This document shows, in pieces, positions 24,390-35,517 of a stretch of 64,000 bases of DNA; the stretch's first letter is position 1; each line of letters opens with the position of its first letter. The DNA is from Rotaria sp. Silwood1. Lineage: Eukaryota > Rotifera > Eurotatoria > Philodinida > Philodinidae. The notes beneath the pieces were generated by a model. That model was not told the origin of the DNA. It saw only the letters and a program-made list of their open reading frames with translations, and did not search any database. Position numbers and translations under genes: made by a program. The stretch covers positions 280,616 to 344,615 of the forward strand of contig CAJNOP010000183.1 of the NCBI GenBank assembly GCA_905250075.1, read 5' to 3'.

Positions 24390-26323
24390 ATGAGTGTCAA
24401 TACTACTCCTTATGATCCTTCAGTCGGTAAGATTTATAAGAATTCTGCACGATAAGAGTCGGAATTCGTTACCCTTCCTCTAGTTTTTTAAAATATACAC
24501 TTCGTATCAGAGTATGTTGTTCAGCATATTTTATTGTAGTGACTTTGATTTTTATCATAAATGAGACACTGATATGACTCTTTGACTTGTGTATTAAATC
24601 TATATTCGTAGTTAAACATTAGCATGAATGCAATTTTTCTGTTTCAATATTGCGTTTAGATGAGCTTCTTCTTTCACTCTACAATATGTATATAGACAAT
24701 TGATTAGTTCTCTTTCTGTGCTGAGATATATGTGGGTCGGTTTGAAGACAAAGCAACAATATATTTAAACAGTTCGAAAAAGTTGGGTTCTCTTTCCTCA
24801 GAAATAAAAAATAACTCGTTGGTGAAACTTTCTGAACAACTGTACCATCATTCCTTCTATAAAGCAAGTGTGGATGTGCATCTATTCTTCATGCATACAT
24901 TCACAAGTATCTGTATGCGTCTTTTAGAGCCAAGAAAGGCGTATCTAAACAGAGTATTCAAATTTAGAAAACATTTAGGAATTAAAAATTTTCGTTGATA
25001 ATAATCTTTAACTATGCATGTATCTTTGATGTACAAGCCAGTGGCTCATATCGACTTCTTATCAATGATAAAAATTAGATCAAGCACAAAAAACTATGCT
25101 AAACAGCATGCTCTTTCATTCAGTATGGATTTTAAAATACTTTTGTGGAGATTGACAGCATTCGACTCTGAGTGTACAGGATTCTTATTTTCAAATTGTT
25201 TAAAATGAATAATTATTACGCTTAGATCCTCTTAATCCATTTGGTTATCTACCAAATCTTGATTTAACTATGATTTCAACAGCTATTTACGGCGTAGTAA
25301 CAATATGTTTAACTATTTTTTCGATTTATTATCGAACATGGTTTTTTTTGGTAATGACTATTTCCGGTACTGCAGAAGTGGTTGGATACGCATATCGATG
25401 GACGTTAGCCAAGGATCCTGATCAAAGAACACCGTATGTACACTAATACTAAGTGATTAATGAATTTCATTGGAACTATTCTGCTCTACCTTCTTTATGC
25501 ATCGAGAACAGGAGATATTTTATTTCGATATCGATAAATAAAGTAATTTCATTAAATAGAACCTAGTTAGAAACTTCTGAAATAGTTCAAATCGAATGAT
25601 TTTTCAGAAATTCCTTAAATATGAGATTTAAAAGATTATTCTTTTTTTTTTTTAAGCTATATTATCATGTATTGTTGCATTGTTTTGGCTCCGGTCGGTC
25701 TAGCCTTAGCTGACTATTTGCTAGTTGGCCGTCTCATTCGATTGGTTGGTCGTCAATACTCAATAGTAAATCCAAAATTTGTCGAATTTGGATTCATTAC
25801 TTCAGACATACTATCAATCGGTGTTCAATCAGCAGGTGCCGGATTGATAACAAGTGGAAGTCTGAATAATATTACCACTGGTAGTCGAGTATTGATTGGA
25901 GGATTAGGTATTAATTTAGTGAGTTTTTGTTTTTTCGCTATTGTTACACTTCATTTACATTGGTCGATTCATCGACGTAAAGCTGACTTTACTGGACAAG
26001 AACGATGGATAAAAATGTTCTATGCATTGTATCTTAGTATGATTCTATTAATAATTCGTTCCACTTATCGTATCGTAGAATTTTCTATGGGTTTTCGAGG
26101 TTATCTTGCTATACATGAAATATATTTTTATATTTTTGAATGTCTACTTATAATATTTGCATTTGGCCTTTTCTTGCCACTACATCCTGGGATTTGGATG
26201 CCNNNNNNNNNNTTTGCATTTGGCCTTTTCTTGCCACTACATCCTGGGATTTGGATGCCAGTCGAAGATACAGATCAACTTATCAAGAAACCATACAGAA
26301 ACGTTGCTCCTATCATGGAATAA
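24390..26323 (+). CDS. RTA1-like seven-transmembrane protein
   Basis: RTA1/RTM1/RSB1-type membrane proteins are best known in fungi, where members confer resistance to toxic compounds or act as sphingoid-base exporters. Exons: 24390-24426, 25226-25433, 25657-26323. The last exon is interrupted by 10 N flanked by a 47-bp duplicate; removing the duplicate and N restores a clean frame of 284 aa. Family-like features are the N-terminal NPFGYLPNLDL before TM1, EVVGYAYR in TM2-3, IVLAPVGLALADYLLVGRLI, a short FITSDILSIGVQSAGAGL segment, and the final STYRIVEFSMGFRGYLAIHE and PLHPGIWM. About seven hydrophobic helices are visible. Introns and a poly(A) signal at 26397 show it is a genuine eukaryotic gene here, not contamination. 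The substrate is unknown. Confidence 0.82.
26156..26259. repeat. Assembly gap with duplicated flanks
   Basis: The 47 bases at 26156-26202 are repeated exactly at 26213-26259 on the other side of ten N. An exact duplication ending at a scaffold gap is what is left when two overlapping contig ends are placed side by side. Counting the stretch once keeps the RTA1-like reading frame open to its stop. Confidence 0.85.
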
Positions 26324-26396
26324 CTGTCAAATTTGTCGGCAAGTACAAGCAACGCGTAATAGTTTTAACTACAAATTCCAGTGACATTAGACTATC

Positions 26397-26402
26397 AATA
26401 AA
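26397..26402 (+). terminator. Poly(A) signal of RTA1-like gene
   Basis: An AATAAA lies ~75 bases after the stop codon of the RTA1-like gene. Confidence 0.55.
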
Positions 26403-26915
26403 ATCTGTAAATTAACAAACAAATAAACAACGATTTTTTAACAAAGCAGAAGCATGATATTGCTTGATTAACCAAATGTAAATTTGATTTTTTTTTGTAA
26501 ATAAAGATGAAAATGATTTCTTAAGGTTCAAGCTTTTATAATGTTGTCTTCTTATTCACCCTATTTCATGATGTATTCCATGAACAAAAGTTTCAGTAGT
26601 ACTGACAAAAATCAACTTAACATTTATGTTTTAGTTGCTAAAATTCCAAGAAATTAACCATATAGTATAGATCCTAATACTAATAGCAATAATAGTTTTT
26701 GGAATATCATGAAATAGTAAGTTCTTATTTCCAAGAAATTCAAGCTTTCACAAATAAATGTATGTCGTTGAGGATGAATTGGGTTAGCAAGAGTATAGAT
26801 GTAGTTGAAGATGTGAAGTTAATGTGTGTAGACTACGACAAAAGTCACATTTACACCAATATCTTCTTCTTGTTATCAATTATATCCTTTTATTTTTCAC
26901 GGCATAACTGTGAGC
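26403..26915. other. Intergenic, nothing recognised
   Basis: About 500 AT-rich bases between the RTA1-like gene and the transposon. No exon-like ORF or repeat was identified. Confidence 0.4.
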
Positions 26916-26917
26916 TA

Positions 26918-27401
26918 ATGCCCATTCAGAAAAAAAAGGCGGGTGGGTTTTTTTTAAATAACTTTGCATCACAACCACCTATCGAGTTCGGATTTGCGTC
27001 GTTTGAAAGAGGCTTACCTAGCACATCGATCCATATAAAGTTGTTGAGGTTCATTTTGATGAATAAGTAATGATCTATGGTCATCTTGAAAGTGTAGACT
27101 ATTGTGTTATGAAGATAGAATGAATTTTAAGTTTTGAAAAGTGGACTAGAATCAACAGCTGAGAGCCTACAAATCTACGAAAGGCCGAAGTTTTTATCTC
27201 AATTCTTTCAAAAGTTATGAACCAAATATTGATGGTATTTGATCGAATTTTTATCGATTTTACTTTGCACATAACATTGTTCAAATTATCATTATTGATG
27301 TTTTTGATCATGGTGGATCGATTGGCAATGCTTATTTCCCTGTAGAACAAGTCTTTTTCTATCAAAATATACCTACTAGTGATTGTACGATATTGTTTTC
27401 A
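26918..27401. repeat. Left terminal inverted repeat
   Basis: This arm matches the reverse complement of 29407-29892 almost base for base, from the tip ATGCCCATTCAG to GATATTGTTTTCA. Beyond that the similarity stops abruptly. Confidence 0.85.
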
Positions 27402-27544
27402 TATTTTATTAAGTTGTCAACTTGGAATATGTATATCATATTTCACAAATACTTCTGCGACTACCAGTAACATGTCTAGGACCATATTTATATACAGAAA
27501 TATGAAAAGAAAAAGAGCAGCGACTCATATTATCAATCAATCAT

Positions 27545-28972
27545 TTATTCTGTCGCCAAATCGACTTCTTCCTCTTCGTCCACAAACTGTTCTTCGATTT
27601 CTTCTGTGAATCGATCAGACTTCTTTAAGATGTCTTCGATCTTGCATGTTTGATCGATATATCTCATAGCGGTTTCTCTATTCAAGGACATCATCCATTG
27701 GTAGGCCAAGGGTTGAACGTCACTGAGGCTAAAGTTAACATTCTTGTCACGTACATAATTTTTTTAAGCCAGCCCATCGTAAATCAATCGGATTGAGCAT
27801 GCAATGCTTCACTGGCAAACTATAAAAATATGTATAATAGAGAAAAAATGATTTGAAAGAGTAATAACTAACCGTAAAATATCGACATTGTATTTTTTGG
27901 CTGCATCATCAATCACGTAATGCTTTGGTGGTAGATTATCGAAAGCGAGCTCGAGTAACTCGGCTTTGGTGGCTTTCTCGGGGGCTGTAATATCGTGATT
28001 TATCAACCACTGAACGATGAGTTCTTTCCGCCATGCTCTCTTGGGAGGAATAGTGTCTTCAGTAAGTTGATTGTGCCAAGTTGCTTTATCGATAATCAAG
28101 ACAGCCTTGACATGCTTGCCTACGTATATCAACAATGAAAGTTATGGTAAAAGGTTAAAAATCATATTGCCGCGCTCCTCTCTTAAAAGAGACACTGTTC
28201 GATCAATCCAGGTCAGAAACTGTCTCGAGTCCATATTATGATTTTCATCATATTCGAACATGTAGATTGTTTCCTTGTGAAAACTCGATTCGTTCAAAAG
28301 TGCAGCGATCGCTAGTCTTTTACCTGTAACAATAAGCATTAGTCAACTGGACTATAAAAGAGATTATCATTATCTTTGCCCTGATTACGTCGCAGCCGAC
28401 CAATACCTGTTGTTTCATCGGTCCAAACAAAACGTCTTTCTTCATTTTTCTTACACCATGTCTGATCATGCCAAAAAATCTGAGAACCATAGCCTTCAGT
28501 TCATCGATGGCAGCAAAGTAACGTGCACGCGCAGCCATGAATCCGGGAGTATCGAGTGGGACGACAACTTTCGATGGTCGTTTGTATTCAAATCCGAGTT
28601 TTTTCATCCACTGCCATAGCAATGTCCTCGACTGGATTGGAAAATTAGCATCCTCAGTCAGAATTCGAATAAGAATCTTACCGATGGTAGGATAGATTCA
28701 TCCAGCCAAAAGACAAGGAACATGAAATCTAAACAAATCGTTCATATTGATGTTATTCTTCGGACCAACCGACGTCACGGAATATGCCCTTGTTGTTGCT
28801 CAGACAAAACGATCGATGAACAGCCAAAATTTGATAGCTTTCGTGCTGGATTAGGGACGGAAAAACTGGTTGTCTTGCTATCAGTGCTGGTGGTGGATGA
28901 GAATGACGACGACAATGATCTTGATCGTAGATTTCCAAGTCGACGAATCACCTGAAGTTTTTGATTCTCCAC
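27545..28972 (-). pseudogene. DDE transposase of the TIR element, frameshifted
   Basis: Reading the minus strand from ~28972, a Ser-rich N-terminal part is followed by LLWQWMKKLGFEYKRPSK and PLDTPGFMAARARYFAAIDE. The frame shifts near 28490, and the neighbouring frame continues with QIFWHDQTWCKKNEERRFVW (first catalytic Asp) and ETTGIGRLRRNQGK. A probable GC-AG intron (~28324-28384) leads to KRLAIAALLNESSFHKETIY, then VLIIDKATWHNQL (second Asp) with IPPKRAWRKELIVQWL. After another short intron come LPVKHCMLNPIDLRWAGLKK (third acid, Asp in place of the commoner Glu), a second frameshift at an A-run, and an acidic tail ending at the stop 27545. The order matches DDE_3 transposases of animal genomes. 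Boundaries are approximate. Confidence 0.75.
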
Positions 28973-29406
28973 CTGCTATTACTCCTCATCCATTTTTCTC
29001 TTCTGTGCCATCATCTCATGTTCAATCTCTCTCATCTCACTTTTCAATCTCTCGACAGGCCTCATCGATATATTCAACATGGATCAGAGTCGTTCATTTA
29101 CATCAAAGAGTGGAATTATTGGTCCAAGCTTCTCTTTTTTCGACAAAGTTGATAACATTGAAAAATATCTCCTTCATTTCATAAGAAAACTCATGGCCTG
29201 GAGGCATTTTTATAGTAGACGTCGTCAGTAGACTTATTATTAACTGTTGGAATTGTGTTGTAAGTACAACCAATAGAAAAAATACCTAAATCAGAACGCA
29301 AAAATTTTATTCAATCTACGCATAATCATCTATGTGTCGCTTGCACTCATAAATATCCTTTAAGATCATGACATACGTATATCCGAGTTGATAACAAAAT
29401 CACATG

Positions 29407-29892
29407 TGAAAACAATATCGTACAATCACTAGTAGGTATATTTTGATAGAAAAAGACTTGTTCTACAGGGAAATAAGCATTGCCAATCGATCCGCCATGA
29501 TCAAACACATCAATAATGATAATTTGAACAATGTTATGTGCAAGGTAAAATCGATAAAAATTCGATCAAATACCATCAATATTTGGTTCATAACTTTTGA
29601 AAGAATTGAGATAAAAACTTCGGCCTTTCGTAGATTTGTAGGCTCTCAGCTGTTGATTCTAGTCCACTTTTCAAAACTTAAAATTCATTCTATCTTCATA
29701 GCACAACAGCCTACACTTTCAAGATGACCATAGATCATTACTTATTCATCAAAATGAACCTCAACAATTTTATATAAATCGATGTGCTTGGTAAGCCTCT
29801 TTCAAACGACGCAAATCCGAACTCGATAGGTAGTTGTGGTGCGAAGTTATTAAAAAAAAATACTCACCCGCCTTTTTTTTCTGAATGGGCAT
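29407..29892. repeat. Right terminal inverted repeat
   Basis: Inverted partner of 26918-27401. Both arms happen to contain an open frame of ~90 codons (MIEKDLFYREIS...). Because it lies wholly within the repeats and looks like nothing known, I treat it as a by-product. Confidence 0.85.
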
Positions 29893-29894
29893 TA

Positions 29895-30883
29895 GTTAAT
29901 GTTTTATTTAACATATATTTTATCATCGAAAGAGAAATGAAAACAATTACTTTTTAGCTCTAGTCATCTATCCTAATATTTAATTTATTCAATGAAGCAT
30001 ATACGATTCGTTTGTGATGCCCCGAAGCAGTCAGCATTGAGAGCGTGTCGCAATTTTTCGCAAAGGGAGAATATCTTTCTTCGAACAGAATTCAAAAAGA
30101 GAATTTCCTCTCTTCTGGAAAAAAGATTTCCCACGATTAAGGAGAGGGTAACACTTCCTCTTCCCGATTGGGCCACCACTAAAAATAGTTATTAGTCATA
30201 AGATGACTGAGGAGATCCCACCCAATCTAAGTGCAAACATATACACTTCATCTCTATTTACTTTTCATAATAAAATGAGTTTCTCACCATGAACCAGAGC
30301 GAAATAAGAAGTTACTCTCCTTCGAAAGAATGTGTAAAAATGAATTGTAGCTAAACGTCATCGACATTTTATGTGCACTGCTATAGCAATACTTTTTAGT
30401 TTATGTCGATCATTTATTATATTATGATGTACACAAATTTGAATTTCCTAGAAATAAGAAATTACGATGACCTCAAACGAGAATAATGGAAACATTCATA
30501 ACGAATCTCTTTGCATTTTTGTTAACCGTATGATCATTATTTGCTTATTAGATTTCATCCTATAGAAAACGACAACTAACGACAAAGATATTATTGGAGC
30601 TCTATTATGTCAGCATTATACCTAATCGTTTTCATTTTGAAAAGAAAAATAAACTTAATTTATTATATAATTATTTTTAAAAGATTTCGATCATTAAATT
30701 TTCTATAATATGAAATTGATTAGGTTTTCCAGAAAAATAGATGACGCTAGTTTTATTTTATCTTCTAATATATTTGATATATTGTTAATGCAAAACAGTT
30801 TCACCTTTTGTTTTTTAGAATGTCGAATGTTTATTTAGATTTATAAATGCAATTTTTTTAACCTGTGATATAATTCTGTTTCC
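29895..30883. other. Intergenic, nothing recognised
   Basis: About 990 bases between the transposon and the EBAG9 start. ORFs of ~65 codons on both strands at 29985-30195 overlap one another and resemble nothing known. An acceptor-like TTTGTTTTTTAG at about 30808-30819 could mark a trans-splice site or a 5' UTR intron of EBAG9. Confidence 0.4.
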
Positions 30884-31822
30884 ATGTTAATTATAATAAA
30901 GTTTTTGTTCCATATTATATGTTCAATTGGTCGAGGTTTTCGTAAAATATTTCAATTTATTGTTGGAAGACGTCATGAAGAACTTGGAACATCTTTATCT
31001 AAAACTGAACCAGTAACACTCGAACATATTCGTATTATTGGTGAAATGGAAAATGATTCAAATCGTCCATATCAATCATTTACTTCAGTTCCAAAAGTAA
31101 ATAATCTAATATTTTTATTCAATTGTTTATTTATTTGTTTATTTACATTTTTGATTAGATACCACAAGCAGAATGGAATTCTTGGGGTGTTGGAGATATA
31201 TTTCGACAAAAACAACATTTAAATAATTCACCAACAGCTGATAAAAATGATGAACGAATCGATTATTTTAGTGATATTGCTGCAACAGTTAAAAAAACAC
31301 CTAAAGTAATAACACATTCAAAAAAAATCATTCTAAACTTTGTAGATAACTTTTGACAATTACTATTTAGATTGTATTAAAAAAGCGTGTCAATGATAAT
31401 GATAATCAATTAAATCTAGGTGATCAACGTCATAATCGATTACAAATGACAAATGATGAATTAGTTAATTTTGTAAGTTAAATAAATTTCAATTCATATG
31501 ATTGTATGAATAGTCTTTTTTGAAAAGCAACCTGATCTCAATGAATGGCAAGAAGGTGACGTGAATTCATCGGCTACAAGTTATAGTACTTGGAATGATA
31601 ATGATGATTTTAATGAACTTTCCCAAGAAGCGAATGAAGCTATGCGAGGTACGAACAAAAAAAAATACAATATTTTAAATGAAATTTGATATTCACTTAT
31701 TGATTTAATATATAGAAACTCGTCGTATTGAACGTGAAAGAAAATTACGTGAACATCAACAGCGTAAACTCGAAAAAGAAGCATCAAGAACAACAACACA
31801 TAAACGTGACAGTTTATCATAA
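30884..31822 (+). CDS. EBAG9: EBAG9/RCAS1-like Golgi membrane protein
   Basis: EBAG9 (RCAS1) is a small type III membrane protein of the Golgi and secretory route that dampens regulated secretion in vertebrates. Exons 30884-31096, 31159-31305, 31371-31472, 31528-31648 and 31716-31822 give 229 aa (human 213). A hydrophobic N-terminus (IIIKFLFHIICSI) is followed by basic residues. The diagnostic block DYFSDIAATVKKTPKIVLKK matches human DYFKDMTPTIRKTQKIVIKK. An acidic stretch with NEWQEGDVNSS precedes the C-terminal charged coiled coil (ERERKLREHQQRKLEKEA). Architecture and exon-junction block agree with the family. The next gene downstream is stomatin, 1.9 kb away. Confidence 0.88.
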
Positions 31823-33701
31823 TTCTCTTTTGTTTTTATTGATTATATTTACTATTCTATGTTTATTGTTAAATATAAGAATCTCGTAAACCAAATATTG
31901 ATCTTCTATGGAGATTAAACTAGAATAGAAATAAACTTTTTAAAATTCATATATGATGATACGTATGTGTTCATATGTTCTACTATTTACTGTTTATCTT
32001 TCTCTTGAACTATGAATTTAATTATTCCATGGATTTATCTCTATTCAGTAGCTCCTAACGTGTCAGCATGTGTGTGTACAATAGTATTCGATAGAATAAT
32101 AAAGAGCTCATAGTTGAGTTTGTTCGGCAATCGCTATGAAAGCAACCACCAACAGCGGTTTCATGCTCTTTTCTTGTTCTATGCTCATGCGATGTAATGT
32201 GAAGGCGTCGTGTTCAAGTAGCTCTTTATGAGAATCGTCTGTCTATTATTGCGGAGCCTAGCACATTACTTGATACTCACAGTACTAACCAATAAATCGA
32301 TAGAACACAAGAATATTTTGATTGCTTCGCTAGAAAAGAAAGACAGATTACGTTCCGTTGTTTCTCTCTTTTTTCTTTCTCTCTATCTTTCTATATTTCA
32401 TTTCTTTTTTCCTTGAGAGATAAAACAACACGCACGTTTTTTTATATGAAATCACCATCTTGTATTAGACATATATAATAAAATCTTATTTACTGGCACA
32501 TGTATTACATCTTATGTGTATATATACATACATAACATTAAATTCTACAAAACATCTAGACAAGGTTTTTTTATGGTTTGACAGATAGACAAATAAAGAT
32601 AATCTTTAGCTACGAGCAAATCATTTTTATCTAGTAGAACAGCGCTGCTGCTCATTGAGTAAGTACATCTTAATCGAAATGCTTGAATAAAAACTAGGCA
32701 ATTCTTTCTGCGTACTCAATCAAAATCGTTTGCATAATCTAAAAAAAAACTAGAGTGAGGCAACAAGAAGAATAATTATCATTTCATAGAAGTATACCGC
32801 TATTAGAAATGGTAAAGAGAAAATTTGTTGCTGTTATTGTTAGCGGAACAAAAATGTTTGATAAAAGTAATAATGTATGTGTATGTGTTCGATCAAATCA
32901 AGCATTAATTCTATGTAGACGCTTGATAAAAAAAAAATGATAGTAACAATTTTGAAGTGTTTTAGTTTTTAAAGTATTAAATAAACCAATTTATATCTCG
33001 TTTCCGTTTTTCTCTATTTTATTGGCTCACCACGGATTTTAGCTTGGTGAATAATTGAAGTGGCTTTTAATGGAAGAGGTAAGTAGCCAGATTAAGCCTT
33101 TATCAATGCCAGCATTATAATGTAATTAACAAATCAAATATGGACGCATTTGATTTTACTTGTCAGATGTTTTCCTTTTTTTTCTCAAATATAAGATATA
33201 ATAAAAGATAAGATTGTAACAAATCCTCATATTAGTTTGCTTTCTTGTCCTTCTATCACCATTTATAATAACAACTAATGTCAGCTTAGGATGTCTTTTT
33301 TTTCTAATTTAATCTACGTTGAGGCATCAACCGTTTGACGGAATGCTATCGACAAACGATTCTATAGTAATAGATTCTTATCTCTTTTTTTTTCTTCGTC
33401 TACTTCTTGTCGATGCGAACGACCATATTGTTCTAGGTTTTAGCAACACTAGGTTCGTTGAGAATGAATAAGAAGAAAAAACATTTGCTTATTTTTTAGT
33501 GAATCAGCTAATGAAAAAAAAACCCAGTCATTCGTTTCTGTTTTTTTGTTTTTACATAAGACGCATTTTTTTTTCTTCTTCACTGTATGAATAACAGTAG
33601 CGGTATGTGATGTATAATTGTAGGAAGAAAACGTGATAGAGGTATAGAATCTAATAAAAATAATGCATGAGACTGAGACGCTTCTTTCTGATCGATGTGA
33701 T
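31823..33701. other. Intergenic, 1.9 kb upstream of stomatin
   Basis: No coding exon recognised. The stretch 32340-32420 is a CT-rich simple-sequence tract and there are several T-runs. An acceptor-like TATAATTGTAG near 33615-33625 lies ~75 bases before the stomatin ATG and may mark a leader splice site. Confidence 0.4.
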
Positions 33702-35456
33702 ATGACAGAACAGGCTTTTGTAAGAAATTATGATTGATAATGCATAGAAAGAAGATCTCGTTTTTTCTTTTTGTTGTATTCTAGCGTTCTAATAGAGTCA
33801 GTTGGGCTGAACAGGTTCCATCGATGGCATCCAAACAACAAGAACGTATTAGCACTATGTATGGTTCAGAATGTAAGTTTTTCTAAATTTTATTTTCTTT
33901 TTTTTTGTTTTTCTTCAATTCTATTTATCTATTTGTAATCGATCAGTAAATGCGTCGAATGTTACTAGAAAATATTCACGTAATTTAATAATTTTCATAA
34001 CTACTAAATTGCATTGCTAGTTAATTTTGTAGTTATGTTGAAAAAAATATTTATATTTATTTATTTATTTTTTCTATTAGACGATATACGCAATACACAA
34101 GAAGGTCTTGGTACATGTGGTTGGATTCTTGTCATATTATCTTATATAATATGTCTTTTAACATTTCCTTTTTCACTTTGTGTTACAGTCAAAGTAAGGA
34201 CAATATGTACTATTACGAAGAGAAATGTTATTCAAAATAATAATATAATAGGTTGTACAAGAATATGAAAGAGCAGTTATTATGCGTCTTGGTCGAATTC
34301 TTTCGGGTAGGATAAAGAAAGAGAAGACAATTAATTCAATATTAATTACTTTTTTTTCTCTTTTCAAGGTGGTGCCAAAGGTCCGGGTTTATTTTTTGTT
34401 TTACCTTGTGTTGATTCCATAATTAAAGTTGATTTACGAACAGGTGGATATTAGAAACATATAATTTGAATAATTTAATTAATTGAGTACAAATGTTTAT
34501 TTCAAAAATTGAAATTTGTTTTTTAGTTACTTTTGATGTTCCTCCTCAAGAAATTCTTACAAGAGATTCTGTGGTATATGAATAATAATAAAATGTTAAA
34601 AATAATTTTCAATATGATTTTCTTTTTCTTGACAGACAGTATCCGTTGATGCTGTTGTTTATTTTCGAATATTTAATCCAATAATAAGTGTAACTAATGT
34701 TGAAAATGCACGTTATTCTACACAATTACTTGCTGCAACAACACTTCGTAATATTTTGTAAGTTTATTAAATTGAAAACAAAGTATTGATTTATATGATG
34801 TTTATAGAGGTACAAAAACATTACAAGAAATTTTATGTGACAGAGAAAATATTTCACATTCAATGCAAGTTCATCTTGATGAAGGAACTGATCCATGGGG
34901 TGTGAAAGTTGAACGTGTAGAAATGTTAGTTTATCTAAACAAAATATGTTTTCTTTAACATTTGAATTTCTATTTTAGTAAAGATGTTCGTCTCCCTGTT
35001 AATATGCAGCGTAGTATGGCTGCAGAAGCTGAAGGTTAGAATTTAGATTGTCTTGTTTGTTCTAATCTAATTAAATATTGTTTTCCAGCTGCTCGAGAAG
35101 CTCGTGCTAAAGTAATTGCAGCTGAAGGTGAACAAAAAGCTTCAAGATCTTTAAAAGTAAAAAATTTTTTATTAGATAGAAAAAAGAAAGTTATAAAAAT
35201 ATACTTTAAAAAAAAATTTTTTTCTAGGAAGCTGCTGATGTGATTAATGAAAGTCCAATTGCATTACAACTACGGTATCTTCAAACATTGACACATATAT
35301 CAGCAGAAAAAAATTCTACAATTGTTTTTCCTATTCCTGGTAGAAATTTTAGTTATAAGTATTATTATCGATCTTATGGTATTGTTTTGTTTTTTAGTCG
35401 AACTTTTAAAATTAATGAAAACTCGAAGTGACGTGCGTATAACCACTGGTCTATAG
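33702..35456 (+). CDS. STOM: Stomatin / MEC-2-type SPFH membrane protein
   Basis: Stomatins are cholesterol-binding, hairpin-anchored inner-leaflet proteins that oligomerise and modulate ion channels. Twelve exons: 33702-33719, 33785-33872, 34081-34193, 34252-34306, 34369-34443, 34527-34573, 34636-34757, 34808-34924, 34979-35034, 35089-35156, 35228-35339, 35398-35456. They give 309 aa (human STOM 288). A polar N-terminus precedes the hydrophobic hairpin ([20 protein letters not shown]). The SPFH core follows: [69 protein letters not shown]. The C-terminal part keeps [28 protein letters not shown] and [11 protein letters not shown]. The ending [19 protein letters not shown] is lineage-specific. 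The tiny first exon (MTEQAF) is the least certain part. Confidence 0.92.
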
Positions 35457-35494
35457 GAACGCAATCTGTGATTGTTCATTTTTGTGTTCATTTG

Positions 35495-35500
35495 AATAAA
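35495..35500 (+). terminator. Poly(A) signal of stomatin
   Basis: An AATAAA lies ~40 bases after the stomatin stop and only ~20 bases before the stop of the convergent IRG-like gene. Confidence 0.55.
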
Positions 35501-35517
35501 CAAAAAGAAAACTATGT

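Larger units (their letters stand above)
26918..29892 (-). mobile_element. IS630/Tc1-mariner-type DNA transposon with ~485-bp TIRs
   Basis: A 2975-bp element flanked by TA target duplications (26916-26917, 29893-29894). The ends are ATGCCCATTCAG / CTGAATGGGCAT. The terminal inverted repeats run 26918-27401 and about 29407-29892 and are ~97% identical by eye (roughly 14 substitutions plus small indels). Between them, on the minus strand, lies a transposase with a DDE_3-like catalytic domain. The target site and catalytic motifs fit the IS630/Tc1/mariner superfamily; TIRs this long are unusual for it. The transposase carries at least two frameshifts, so this copy is probably dead, but the TIR identity says it inserted relatively recently. 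Confidence 0.85.

Noticed and set aside
24732-25208. ORFs of 88 and 64 codons inside the first intron of the RTA1-like gene
   Set aside because: No resemblance to RTA1 or other families, and the flanking exons join in frame without them.
27099-27365. 88-94 codon ORFs at 27099-27365 (-) and 29443-29727 (+) with nearly the same protein
   Set aside because: They are the two terminal inverted repeats of one transposon read outward; no start context, domain or splicing supports a gene.
28722-29184. Plus-strand ORFs overlapping the transposase region
   Set aside because: The minus-strand frames carry the DDE transposase signatures; the plus frames are low-complexity complements.
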